Below are positions 1 through 6,723 of a DNA stretch of 15,109 nt, piece by piece. The stretch is taken from contig JAUYUF010000193.1 of assembly GCA_030694835.1 (NCBI GenBank), positions 1-15,109 on the forward strand. The letters are read 5' to 3'. A model generated the notes under the pieces. It saw nothing but the letters and a program-made list of their open reading frames with translations. It was not told the origin of the DNA and ran no database searches. The stretch's first letter is position 1; every line of letters begins with the position of its first letter. The DNA comes from Flavobacteriaceae bacterium. GTDB taxonomy: Bacteria; Bacteroidota; Bacteroidia; Flavobacteriales; Flavobacteriaceae. The position numbers were made by a program, and so were the translations under genes.

Positions 1-758
1 TTTGCTACATCATCTGGTTTATCTGTAAGAATTAATTTGGTATGAGGAGAATAATGATGCGGAACCATTCCTGGACTTAAAGGTTTTTCTTCTTCATTAT
101 CTCTTATAATTACTTCTTTTGAAACTTCGGCAATCATTTCAAGACTAATGGCTCCTAAACGATATATAATAATTTTTCCATTTTCAAACCCAACTACTGT
201 AGACTCAATACCTTTTTCGCAACTACCACCATCAAGTATATATGGTATTTTACCTCCTAATTGTTTAAACACATGTTCTGGTTTAGTTGGACTGATATAA
301 CCGTAAGGATTAGCACTTGGAGCCACTAATGGAAAATCTAATTTTTGAAGTAATTCTAGTGTTAATTGATGATTTGGAATTCTAATTGCTACATCTTTTA
401 ATCCAGCCGTAATTTCATCTAAAATAGTTGCTTTTTTAGGAAGTAAAACGGTTAAGGGTCCTGGACTAAATTTTTCTAACAATTTCCATGCAATTTCTGG
501 AATGTCTTTAGCAATCTCATTTATCTTACTAACATCAGAAACATGAACAATCAACGGATTGCTAAAGGGTCTTTTTTTAGTTGTGTAGATTTTTTTGATA
601 GCATTTTTACTAAAAGCATTCCCAGCAAGTCCATAAACTGTTTCTGTTGGTATAGCAACAACCTCATCATTAGACAGTAATTCTACCACAAAAGATAAAT
701 CATCACCTATTTGGGTGTCCCATAAATTGTCATTTATTTGATTGAAGTATTTTTTCAA
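1..758 (-). CDS. sua5: Sua5/YwlC-type threonylcarbamoyl-AMP synthase, 3' end outside window
   Basis: Makes threonylcarbamoyl-AMP from threonine, bicarbonate and ATP, the first step of the t6A modification at position 37 of ANN-decoding tRNAs (cytoplasmic). About 252 codons are visible, open to the window edge. Seen: the YrdC-fold motif IPTETVYGLAGN (residues about 36-47), KKRPFSNPLI (61-70) matching the family's KxR...SxN substrate site, SPGPLTVLLP, APSANPYG, and the linker SPGMVPHHYSPHT typical of Sua5 proteins that carry a second C-terminal domain, so the missing part should be that domain. No in-frame ATG lies upstream of the conserved core. I chose TTG at 758-756 because it follows a -7 promoter box (797-790) by a suitable distance and gives the N-terminus MKKYFNQIND. 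A GTG at residue 24 is the alternative. It lies 45 bp downstream of the carbonic anhydrase stop but has its own promoter. Confidence 0.9.
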   Translation of the reverse strand, partial: MKKYFNQINDNLWDTQIGDDLSFVVELLSNDEVVAIPTETVYGLAGNAFSKNAIKKIYTTKKRPFSNPLIVHVSDVSKINEIAKDIPEIAWKLLEKFSPGPLTVLLPKKATILDEITAGLKDVAIRIPNHQLTLELLQKLDFPLVAPSANPYGYISPTKPEHVFKQLGGKIPYILDGGSCEKGIESTVVGFENGKIIIYRLGAISLEMIAEVSKEVIIRDNEEEKPLSPGMVPHHYSPHTKLILTDKPDDVA

Positions 759-789
759 TGGACTTGTATAAATTAAATTTTTAAGATTG

Positions 790-797
790 CAAAAGTA
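790..797 (-). promoter_or_regulatory. -7 box of the sua5 promoter (TACTTTTG)
   Basis: On the minus strand the octamer TACTTTTG matches the Bacteroidota -7 consensus TAnnTTTG exactly. It sits just past the carbonic anhydrase stop codon and would start transcription near 783, about 25 nt before the proposed TTG start. No convincing -33 element was seen. Confidence 0.55.
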
Positions 798-803
798 CTG
801 TTT

Positions 804-1367
804 TTAAAGAAAATATACTTTACCAGTTGAAATTTCGTAATAAGCAGGAACAATTTTAACACTTCCTTCTTCTACTTTAGATTTAATAATTTTAGATTTT
901 GAAGTAAGATTATTAATAGATTTAAATGCATTTAACTTGGTAATATTTTCTATAGATTTATCATCGGTTTCATTTATTAATTCTCTTATCTGGCTTAACA
1001 TAAAATCTAGATTTTCACTTACAAATTCATAATTTAAGGCTGCGTTAATAGCTCCACAATTTTGATGAACTAAAACAACGACCAACTCGACCTTCAATTT
1101 TATTACAGCAAACTCAACACTGGCAATTTGTGTCTTATTGGCAACACTTCCGGCATTTCTGATGATGAATAAATCTCCTAAACGAGTGTCAAAAATCATT
1201 TCAGTTGGAACTCTGGCGTCGGAACAACCAACAACAATAGCAAAAGGATCTTGCCCACGAACTAAATGATCACAGTCTATAATTCCTTTTGTTAAATTCT
1301 GAAGTTTATGCTCAACAAAACGTTGATTACCTTTCTTTAACACCTCTAAAGCTTCGGTATATTTCAT
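804..1367 (-). CDS. Beta-class carbonic anhydrase
   Basis: Zinc enzyme for reversible CO2 hydration to bicarbonate; 187 aa, the size of short bacterial beta-class enzymes. Seen: the N-terminal ALEVLKKGNQRFVEHK helix, the CSDAR motif with Cys48, Asp50 and Arg52, the LGDLFIIRNAGSVAN segment (about 63-77), and His101-x-x-Cys104 in HQNCGA, which together supply the expected Cys/His/Cys zinc site and the Asp-Arg dyad. The C-terminus ends with the family's AYYEISTGKVYFL strand. One small deviation: the usual Gly before the zinc His (GHxxCGA) is Val (VHQNCGA). No signal peptide, so cytoplasmic. It lies 67 bp downstream of the SbtA gene with no promoter-like box or strong terminator between, so co-transcription is likely. 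It would equilibrate bicarbonate brought in by SbtA. Confidence 0.93.
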   Translation of the reverse strand: MKYTEALEVLKKGNQRFVEHKLQNLTKGIIDCDHLVRGQDPFAIVVGCSDARVPTEMIFDTRLGDLFIIRNAGSVANKTQIASVEFAVIKLKVELVVVLVHQNCGAINAALNYEFVSENLDFMLSQIRELINETDDKSIENITKLNAFKSINNLTSKSKIIKSKVEEGSVKIVPAYYEISTGKVYFL

Positions 1368-1434
1368 AAATTTATCAATTATAATTTTTTAAAATCTTGA
1401 TTTTTTTGAAAAAACATCTATAAAATTATTTTAG

Positions 1435-2397
1435 CTAAAAAGCATTGATAATCATATAGTACAAAGGCATCCCTAAAGTAATGTTAAACGGAAAAGTTAC
1501 TCCTAATGCCATAGGAATATATAACCCAGGATCTGCTTTAGGAGCAGCTAAACGCATCGCTGCTGGTACTGCAATATACGAAGCACTTGCCGCTAGAATT
1601 GCAAATATAAATCGATTTCCCACATCTTCTGTAACAAATTGACTTGCATATGCAACAATACAACCATTAATTGCGGGAATAATTATTGCGAAAAAAGTAA
1701 CAAAAAAACCATACTTTAAAAATCCTTTAAATCTTCTCGCTGTTACCATTCCCATTTCAAGTAAAAATATTGCCAAAAATCCTTTAAAAATATCTGTTGT
1801 AAATGGCTTTATTCCTTCTGCTTGTTTAGTATCTGCAATAAATCCAATTACGATACTTCCTAAAATCATCAATACACTACCATTGGTAAATGAATGGTGA
1901 AGTATTGATTTAATATTTACTTTATTTTCATTACTCTTTTCAAACTTCATCATTAATATAACTCCAACAATAATAGCTGGCGATTCCATTAATGCCATAA
2001 CCGCAACCATATGACCTCCAAAAGAAATATTTTGTGACTCAAGATAAGATACAGCCGCAACAAAGGTAACAGCGCTTACTGATCCATATGCCGCTGCAAT
2101 TGCACCAGAATCACTAATACTTAATCTTTTTTTCAAAATGAAAAAAGTGTACAACGGAATAGTTGCAGATAATACAAGTCCAAATAAAAGTGAATAAATT
2201 ATTTCATTATTAAATCCGCTATGAGCTAACTCTTGTCCACCTTTAAATCCAATGGCAAATAGTAGATATAGAGAAATAAATTTTACGGAGGATTCGGGAA
2301 TTTCAAGGTCACTCTTAACTAAAGCAGCAATGGTTCCAAGTGCAAAGAATAATAAAGTAGGATTTGTAATATTAGTAATTAGAATTTGAAAATCCAT
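1435..2397 (-). CDS. sbtA: SbtA-type sodium-dependent bicarbonate transporter
   Basis: 320-aa inner-membrane protein with about ten hydrophobic segments, recognised as SbtA (the sodium/bicarbonate symporter family first described in cyanobacteria). Diagnostic stretches in each half: YGSVSAVTFVAAVSYLE (about 104-120) with GGHMVAVMALMESPAIIVGV (about 127-146), and ASASYIAVPAAMRLA with YIPMALGVTFPFNITLGMPLY near the C-terminus. These pseudo-repeats form the substrate and sodium site in SbtA structures. The hydrophilic loop between halves (KFEKSNENKVN) is short. No SbtB (PII-like regulator) gene is adjacent. The ATG at 2397 is the only sensible start, and an upstream -7 box at 2488-2481 suggests a leader of roughly 75 nt. 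With the downstream carbonic anhydrase it forms a bicarbonate-uptake unit, probably feeding carboxylases in a heterotroph (inference). Confidence 0.93.
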   Translation of the reverse strand: MDFQILITNITNPTLLFFALGTIAALVKSDLEIPESSVKFISLYLLFAIGFKGGQELAHSGFNNEIIYSLLFGLVLSATIPLYTFFILKKRLSISDSGAIAAAYGSVSAVTFVAAVSYLESQNISFGGHMVAVMALMESPAIIVGVILMMKFEKSNENKVNIKSILHHSFTNGSVLMILGSIVIGFIADTKQAEGIKPFTTDIFKGFLAIFLLEMGMVTARRFKGFLKYGFFVTFFAIIIPAINGCIVAYASQFVTEDVGNRFIFAILAASASYIAVPAAMRLAAPKADPGLYIPMALGVTFPFNITLGMPLYYMIINAF

Positions 2398-2480
2398 GTA
2401 ATTGTTAGATTAAATATTAAAATTTCACAGAAAGCATTGTTAATAATAACATTCCTCTTTCAACACTATAAATGTGTGGT

Positions 2481-2488
2481 CAAATGTA
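2481..2488 (-). promoter_or_regulatory. -7 box of the sbtA promoter (TACATTTG)
   Basis: TACATTTG on the minus strand is an exact TAnnTTTG match in the 155-bp gap between the DMT gene and sbtA. It predicts a start of transcription near 2474 and a leader of about 77 nt, longer than the other promoters here. A short inverted repeat, TGTTA-N4-TAACA at 2438-2451, lies within that leader. Confidence 0.5.
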
Positions 2489-2552
2489 TAAACAAATAGT
2501 AAAAGAAAAAAAGTCTGAACACGCTTTATAAAAATTATAGAAAATATCTGTA

Positions 2553-3464
2553 TTATATAACTTTAAGAACTTCCTTCTTTTTAAACTTCACACTCACTAA
2601 ATAGATTCCTAAAAATATACATATGGTTGCAATTATTTTTACGGTATTTAAAGAGTCACTCCCAACAGATAGTGCATAAATTGTAGCTATAACTGGTTGT
2701 AAATATATAAAAATACTTACGGTAGTTGGTTTCAATTTAGACAACGCAAAAAGATTAAGCAAATAGGTTAAAAAAGTAGATAACACTACAATAAACCCTA
2801 TTTTCCACCAGATATCAAAGGTAAAAGTATTCCAACTTACTTCTGATAATTCATTGAAACCGAATGGCAATACTAATAATACTCCAAATAAATATACCCA
2901 CTTGACAAAGGTAAATGGATGATATTTATCTAGTAATTTTTTTACAATAATTAAATACAAACTATAAGATGTTGCATTGATAAATACCAAAGTATTTCCT
3001 AACATGATATTACTGCCAACTGCAGATGATTTATGACCATAAAGAATTAAAAAAACAGTTCCTGTTAATCCTAAGGCAATACCAATTATCTTTCTAAAGA
3101 TGATTTTTTCTTTCAAAATAAAAATAGAAAATACAAAAACCATGATTGGTGCTGTTGCCATAATAACAGCTGCATTTATGGGTGTTGTATAACTAAGCCC
3201 TTTAAAAAAAGAAAGCATATTAATGGCAACTCCAAATACAGCAGCCCCAAAAATTCTTAAAAAATCTTTACGATCAATTGGCTCGCTTTTAAAAAATAAA
3301 CTTCCAACAATCCAAAATAAAGAAGCAGCAATAGTAACTCTTAATAAGATGAAACCGAATGGTTTTATATGTAAGGGCATAACATCTTTTGCAATGGTAA
3401 AGGTTATTCCATAAATAGATGTTGCAATTAACGCTGCTAAAATAGCTGTTTGTCTTTTTCTCAT
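2553..3464 (-). CDS. EamA/DMT-family transporter
   Basis: 303-aa polytopic membrane protein of the drug/metabolite transporter superfamily with two EamA repeats, about ten transmembrane segments in all. Seen: an N-terminal TSIYGITFTIAKDVMP helix; the end of the first repeat, INAAVIMATAPIMVFVFSIFILKEKI (about 97-122); and the second repeat ending in KLKPTTVSIFIYLQPVIATIYAL. The pattern of xxPxxxxxxxxxxLxE near the end of each half is the family hallmark. The substrate cannot be told from sequence; relatives export amino acids, nucleosides or other small metabolites. The basic tail KFKKKEVLKV fits a cytoplasmic C-terminus. It is divergent from the yqhD-like gene, with 92 bp between the starts. 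A stop-to-start gap of 155 bp to sbtA with an intervening promoter argues against a joint operon. Confidence 0.88.
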   Translation of the reverse strand: MRKRQTAILAALIATSIYGITFTIAKDVMPLHIKPFGFILLRVTIAASLFWIVGSLFFKSEPIDRKDFLRIFGAAVFGVAINMLSFFKGLSYTTPINAAVIMATAPIMVFVFSIFILKEKIIFRKIIGIALGLTGTVFLILYGHKSSAVGSNIMLGNTLVFINATSYSLYLIIVKKLLDKYHPFTFVKWVYLFGVLLVLPFGFNELSEVSWNTFTFDIWWKIGFIVVLSTFLTYLLNLFALSKLKPTTVSIFIYLQPVIATIYALSVGSDSLNTVKIIATICIFLGIYLVSVKFKKKEVLKVI

Positions 3465-3481
3465 GGAATTTATTTCTCAGG

Positions 3482-3489
3482 CAAAGATG
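3482..3489 (-). promoter_or_regulatory. Possible -7 box for the DMT gene (CATCTTTG)
   Basis: Minus-strand CATCTTTG differs from TAnnTTTG at one position (C for T) and lies 17 bp upstream of the DMT start codon. The short distance would give a leader of about ten bases. Weak. Confidence 0.3.
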
Positions 3490-3526
3490 CAACAAATTAA
3501 TATTCTGGTGTTTCATTTGAAAATAG

Positions 3527-3534
3527 TAAATTTG
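3527..3534 (+). promoter_or_regulatory. -7 box of the yqhD-like promoter (TAAATTTG)
   Basis: TAAATTTG matches TAnnTTTG exactly, 22 bp before the ATG at 3557, implying a leader of about 16 nt. No good -33 element is apparent. Confidence 0.5.
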
Positions 3535-3556
3535 TATATCTTGATATATAAAAGTT

Positions 3557-4714
3557 ATGCTAAATTTTGAATTATACAATCCAACAAAATTGATTTTTGG
3601 AAAGAATCAATACGAAAAACTGAAAACTGAAATTCCAAAAAATGCTACTATTTTGATGACCTATGGAGGTGGTAGTATTATGAAAAACGGAGTTTACAAC
3701 AATGTAATTAAGGCTTTACAAGGCTATGAAATAATAGAATTTGGTGGAATTGAGGCTAATCCTACTTTTGAAACACTCATGAAAGCTGTTGCTATTGTAA
3801 AAGAAAATAATATTGATTTTATATTAGCTGTAGGTGGTGGCTCTGTAATTGATGGAACAAAATTTATTGCTGCAGCAGCAAATTATGAAGGTGAAAATGC
3901 TTGGGATATTTTAGCAAAAGGAGCATTAATAAAAACAGCAATACCTTTTGGAACTGTTTTAACACTTCCGGCAACTGGTTCTGAAATGAATTCTGGTGCG
4001 GTAATTTCAAAAAAAGAAACGGATGAAAAATTAGTATTTGGGAGCCCGTTACTTTTTCCAAAATTTTCTATTACAGATCCAACAGTAATTCAATCACTTC
4101 CTTTAAGACAACTTCAAAATGGTGTCATTGATGCCTACGTTCATGTTTTAGAACAATATTTAACTTATCCTTCAAATGCTTTTTTACAAGACAGAATTGC
4201 AGAAAGTGTTTTGCAAACATTAATTGAAGTTGGACCAAAGGTTCTTAAAAATCCATCGGATTATATCATCGCTTCTAATTTTATGTGGTGCTGTACGATG
4301 GCTTTAAACGGACTGCTTTCTAAAGGTGTTCCAACCGATTGGGCTACACACATGATTGGTCATGAATTAACAGCTTTACATGGATTAGACCACGCACAAT
4401 CCCTAGCTGTAATTGGACCAAATTTGTATAAAGTTCAGTTCGAGTTTAAAAAAGAAAAATTAGCACAATACGGAAAACGAGTTTGGAATTTAACTGGATC
4501 TGACGAAGAAATTGCACAAAAAGCGATCATAAAAACACAAGAATTCTATCAAAGTTTAGGTGTAAAAACTTCTCTTTCTGAATATTCTAACTCCTATAAA
4601 GATACTTCTCAAATTATTTCAAATCGATTTAAAGAACGAGGATGGATTGGATTAGGCGAGCATAAAAATATCAATCTAGAAAAAGTAGTAGAAATTGTTG
4701 AAATGAGTTATTAA
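3557..4714 (+). CDS. yqhD: Iron-containing alcohol dehydrogenase, YqhD-type aldehyde reductase
   Basis: 385-aa cytoplasmic group III alcohol dehydrogenase, near-identical in length and layout to E. coli YqhD, which reduces short-chain and lipid-peroxidation aldehydes with NADPH. N-terminal Rossmann-like half: NPTKLIFGK (8-16), TYGGGS (35-40, nucleotide phosphate loop), EFGGIEANPTFETLM (61-75), AVGGGSVIDGTKFIAAAANY (91-110). C-terminal all-helical half: metal ligands Asp192 and His196 in IDAYVHVLEQY, and His265 and His279 in DWATHMIGHELTALHGLDHAQ, all four conserved. LPATGSEMNSGAVIS (137-151) is the coenzyme/substrate loop typical of YqhD. Monocistronic with its own -7 box. In E. coli yqhD is activated by the adjacent AraC-type regulator YqhC; no such regulator is present here. 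Physiological role (aldehyde detoxification) is inferred from the family. Confidence 0.93.
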   Translation: MLNFELYNPTKLIFGKNQYEKLKTEIPKNATILMTYGGGSIMKNGVYNNVIKALQGYEIIEFGGIEANPTFETLMKAVAIVKENNIDFILAVGGGSVIDGTKFIAAAANYEGENAWDILAKGALIKTAIPFGTVLTLPATGSEMNSGAVISKKETDEKLVFGSPLLFPKFSITDPTVIQSLPLRQLQNGVIDAYVHVLEQYLTYPSNAFLQDRIAESVLQTLIEVGPKVLKNPSDYIIASNFMWCCTMALNGLLSKGVPTDWATHMIGHELTALHGLDHAQSLAVIGPNLYKVQFEFKKEKLAQYGKRVWNLTGSDEEIAQKAIIKTQEFYQSLGVKTSLSEYSNSYKDTSQIISNRFKERGWIGLGEHKNINLEKVVEIVEMSY

Positions 4715-4890
4715 CAAAATTAGGGATTAGGGAAAAGCGAAAAGGAAATTGCGAAAAGCAAAAAGCAAAAAGTGAGTAGGAATTGGGAAATAGGAATTAG
4801 GGATTAATTTTCTATCACAATTGGCTTTTATCTTTTATCTATATTCTTTCGTCTGATTAATAACTGTATTTTTGTAAAAAATATCAAAGT
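4715..4890 (+). repeat. Purine-rich repetitive intergenic tract upstream of upp
   Basis: This 176-bp gap contains a strongly G/A-biased segment (about 4718-4806). A 12-bp unit AATTAGGGATTA occurs perfectly at 4718-4729 and 4795-4806. Between them GCGAAAAG occurs twice (4737-4744 and 4751-4758) and GCAAAAA twice in tandem (4758-4764, 4765-4771), with further variants GGGAAATAGGAATTAG. From 4807 onward the sequence is ordinary AT-rich promoter DNA leading to the upp -7 box. No ORF or strong hairpin terminator is present. Confidence 0.7.
4867..4874 (+). promoter_or_regulatory. -7 box of the upp promoter (TATTTTTG)
   Basis: TATTTTTG is an exact TAnnTTTG match 16 bp before the upp ATG. A TTTC at 4847-4850 is a possible degenerate -33 element. 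The implied leader is only about ten bases. Confidence 0.5.
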
Positions 4891-5541
4891 ATGATTATCC
4901 ATAAATTTGACTCAGAAAATTCAATCTTAAATAAGTTTATATCAGAAATTAGAGATGTAGAAATTCAAAAAGACTCGATGCGTTTTCGTAGAAATATTGA
5001 ACGAATTGGAGAAATTATGAGTTATGAACTCAGCAAAAATTTACATTATAAAACATCAGATGTTACCACTCCTCTTGGCATCAAACAAATAGATAAGTTT
5101 GAAAATAATATCGTTTTATGTTCTATATTAAGAGCTGGATTACCTTTACATCAAGGATTGTTAAATTATTTTGATGATGCCGAAAATGCTTTTATTTCTG
5201 CTTACAGAAAACATACTACTGAAACTGAATTTGAAATTGTAGTTGAGTATTTTGCATCTCCATCATTAGATAATAAAATCCTAATTTTAGCAGACCCGAT
5301 GTTGGCAACTGGTCAATCATTAATTAGTGTTTTTGAAGGATTGAAAAATCATGGAACTCCAAAAGAAATTCATATTGTAAGTGTTATTGGATCTCAAATA
5401 GGTATCGATAATATCAAGAAAAATTTTCCAAACAATGTTCATTTATGGATTGCCACTGTTGATGAAAAGTTAAATGATAAAGGATATATTATTCCCGGTT
5501 TAGGCGATGCTGGAGATTTAGCTTTTGGGAAAAAATTATAA
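4891..5541 (+). CDS. upp: Uracil phosphoribosyltransferase
   Basis: Pyrimidine-salvage enzyme forming UMP from uracil and PRPP; 216 aa, normal family length, cytoplasmic. Seen: SILRAGLPLHQGLL (78-91), the UPRT-specific loop; the PRPP-binding motif DPMLATGQS (135-143); and the uracil-binding C-terminus GYIIPGLGDAGDLAFG (198-213). The family usually has GDAGDRxFG, and here the Arg is Leu (DLAFG), as I would expect in flavobacterial members. Its last codons overlap the end of the DUF6427 gene on the opposite strand: the upp stop is 5539-5541 and the converging stop is 5538-5536, so the genes share 6 bp. No uracil permease lies nearby. Confidence 0.95.
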   Translation: MIIHKFDSENSILNKFISEIRDVEIQKDSMRFRRNIERIGEIMSYELSKNLHYKTSDVTTPLGIKQIDKFENNIVLCSILRAGLPLHQGLLNYFDDAENAFISAYRKHTTETEFEIVVEYFASPSLDNKILILADPMLATGQSLISVFEGLKNHGTPKEIHIVSVIGSQIGIDNIKKNFPNNVHLWIATVDEKLNDKGYIIPGLGDAGDLAFGKKL

Positions 5542-6459
5542 AAAATAAATAGCCACCGTAACAAAAAAGATCAAATAAAGAATGAAATTTCTAAACATTT
5601 TATCTTTTTCTTTTTGGAAATAATTGGCCAATATTACACTGGTTGGAAAGAACAAAAATATTAATTCACCTCCATTTTTGTCGACTTTTAAAAAAGAAAT
5701 TAATGCCGCAATCCATAAATTTGTTAGCAATAAAAACCATGAAGATCTGTTTTTAGTGCTAATTTTATGTAACCCTGATGTAACACTTATTACTGACCAA
5801 ATTGTTAAACTAACAAGAATAGTAATCGGGATTAATATGGATAGATTATCGTAAAATACAATACTACTATCTATTTGAAAATCAAAAAATTGAGTAAAAA
5901 TATGTAGCTGTTCAAATGTTAAACAGTACACATATAATAAGAAAATAGGTATGATTACCCCTAAAATAGAAATAATAACATTCTTGATATTTAGTCTCTG
6001 ATAAAACACCAATCCCATCAGTAATACAATCCAAAAAAGGATAAGATTGTTATAAAAAAGTATTGAAATTCCAAGCCAAAATCCGGCATCAAATATTTTT
6101 ATAGAGGTTCTAACATTGTTTTTTAAACTAAACACTCTGCGAAGAGAAATCAATAAAAAAACATTCGATAAAAAAATCATAGACCATTTCATCGTATTGG
6201 GTAACATTGCAAAAAACATCACTACAAAAAACAATGAAAAAGAGTTATCTTTAGTAAGTGTGTTTTTACGTACTACAAAATTAATCAACAATACCATAAA
6301 AAATAAAGCGGTAATATTCATCAAAATTTTACCAAACGAAAAGAGATCAAACTTAACATTGGCATCAGAAAAAACACCAATAAAAAAGAAAATTACAAGT
6401 ATCAACAAAATTATTAAGTAATTAATTGGACGTGATTTACTTAAAAAATTGGATAACAT
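5536..6459 (-). CDS. DUF6427 family integral membrane protein
   Basis: 307-aa very hydrophobic protein with roughly eight or nine transmembrane segments separated by short loops; no signal peptide beyond the first membrane span. The N-terminus MLSNFLSKSRPINYLIILLILVIFF and the position beside upp, DUF6341 and trmB match the flavobacterial DUF6427 family, whose function is unknown. Features worth noting are the basic loop RRVFSLKNNVRTSIK (about 107-121) before the fourth or fifth span, and the segment FLKVDKNGGELIFLFFPTSVILANYF near the C-terminus, conserved in shape among relatives as I recall them. No catalytic motif is recognisable. It converges with upp and shares a divergent promoter region of 42 bp with the DUF6341 gene. 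Confidence 0.75.
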   Translation of the reverse strand: MLSNFLSKSRPINYLIILLILVIFFFIGVFSDANVKFDLFSFGKILMNITALFFMVLLINFVVRKNTLTKDNSFSLFFVVMFFAMLPNTMKWSMIFLSNVFLLISLRRVFSLKNNVRTSIKIFDAGFWLGISILFYNNLILFWIVLLMGLVFYQRLNIKNVIISILGVIIPIFLLYVYCLTFEQLHIFTQFFDFQIDSSIVFYDNLSILIPITILVSLTIWSVISVTSGLHKISTKNRSSWFLLLTNLWIAALISFLKVDKNGGELIFLFFPTSVILANYFQKEKDKMFRNFILYLIFFVTVAIYFL

Positions 6460-6472
6460 AACTATATTTTTA

Positions 6473-6480
6473 TACTTTTG
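6473..6480 (+). promoter_or_regulatory. -7 box of the DUF6341-trmB promoter (TACTTTTG)
   Basis: Exact TAnnTTTG match 21 bp before the DUF6341 ATG. A TTGG at 6449-6452, inside the start of the DUF6427 gene, sits about 21 bp upstream and could be the -33 element. It directly abuts the opposing box at 6481-6488. Confidence 0.55.
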
Positions 6481-6488
6481 CGAATGTA
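6481..6488 (-). promoter_or_regulatory. Possible -7 box of the DUF6427 promoter (TACATTCG)
   Basis: Minus-strand TACATTCG differs from TAnnTTTG at one base and lies 21 bp before the DUF6427 start, the same distance as the opposing box has from DUF6341. The symmetry supports it more than the match itself. Confidence 0.4.
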
Positions 6489-6501
6489 AATATAATAAGA
6501 T

Positions 6502-6699
6502 ATGACCGTAAATAGCATTTTCGCCGCAATTGAATTCTTTTTTACAGAAGTACTGTTTTTCCCTTTTGAATATATCCGCACATTAGACAATTGGTGGATT
6601 CAAAATTTAGTGAGTTTTATATTTATTTCAATTGGCTTTATTGCCTTCGGATATTGGTTAAATCAATTGATGAAATCTAAAAATATAGCAAATTCATAA
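6502..6699 (+). CDS. DUF6341 family small membrane protein
   Basis: 65-aa protein of unknown function. Seen: an amphipathic N-terminal stretch IFAAIEFFFTEVLFFPFEYIRTLDNWW (about 6-32) followed by one clear transmembrane helix FIFISIGFIAFGYWL and a short polar tail ending KNIANS. The pattern of an EVLF-P-hydrophobic patch, a WW pair and one helix matches the flavobacterial DUF6341 family, usually 65-75 aa. It is transcribed divergently from the DUF6427 gene and lies 24 bp upstream of trmB, so is probably co-transcribed with it. The recurring company of these two small families suggests a shared membrane role, but nothing in the sequence says which. Confidence 0.75.
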   Translation: MTVNSIFAAIEFFFTEVLFFPFEYIRTLDNWWIQNLVSFIFISIGFIAFGYWLNQLMKSKNIANS

Positions 6700-6723
6700 T
6701 ACACTTTTATTCAAATTAATTTA

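Noticed and set aside
1429..1440. 12-bp palindrome TTTTAGCTAAAA across the sbtA stop codon, as a terminator
   Set aside because: Only two G/C pairs and no adjoining minus-strand U-run of useful length; unlikely to stop transcription before the carbonic anhydrase gene.
2438..2451. TGTTA-N4-TAACA inverted repeat in the sbtA leader as an operator
   Set aside because: Five-base arms in very AT-rich DNA are expected by chance; no regulator gene nearby to support it.
3223..3579. Open frames of 63 and 96 codons overlapping the DMT gene and its upstream region
   Set aside because: They are low-complexity readings in other frames of a convincing transporter gene, without family resemblance.
4718..4806. 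TTAGGG-like units as a telomere or CRISPR array
   Set aside because: Units are irregular, purine-biased and few; there is no constant repeat with unique spacers and no cas gene.
6116..6421. 101-codon plus-strand frame opposite the DUF6427 gene
   Set aside because: Lysine- and asparagine-rich translation typical of the complement of an AT-rich membrane protein gene; no promoter or motif.
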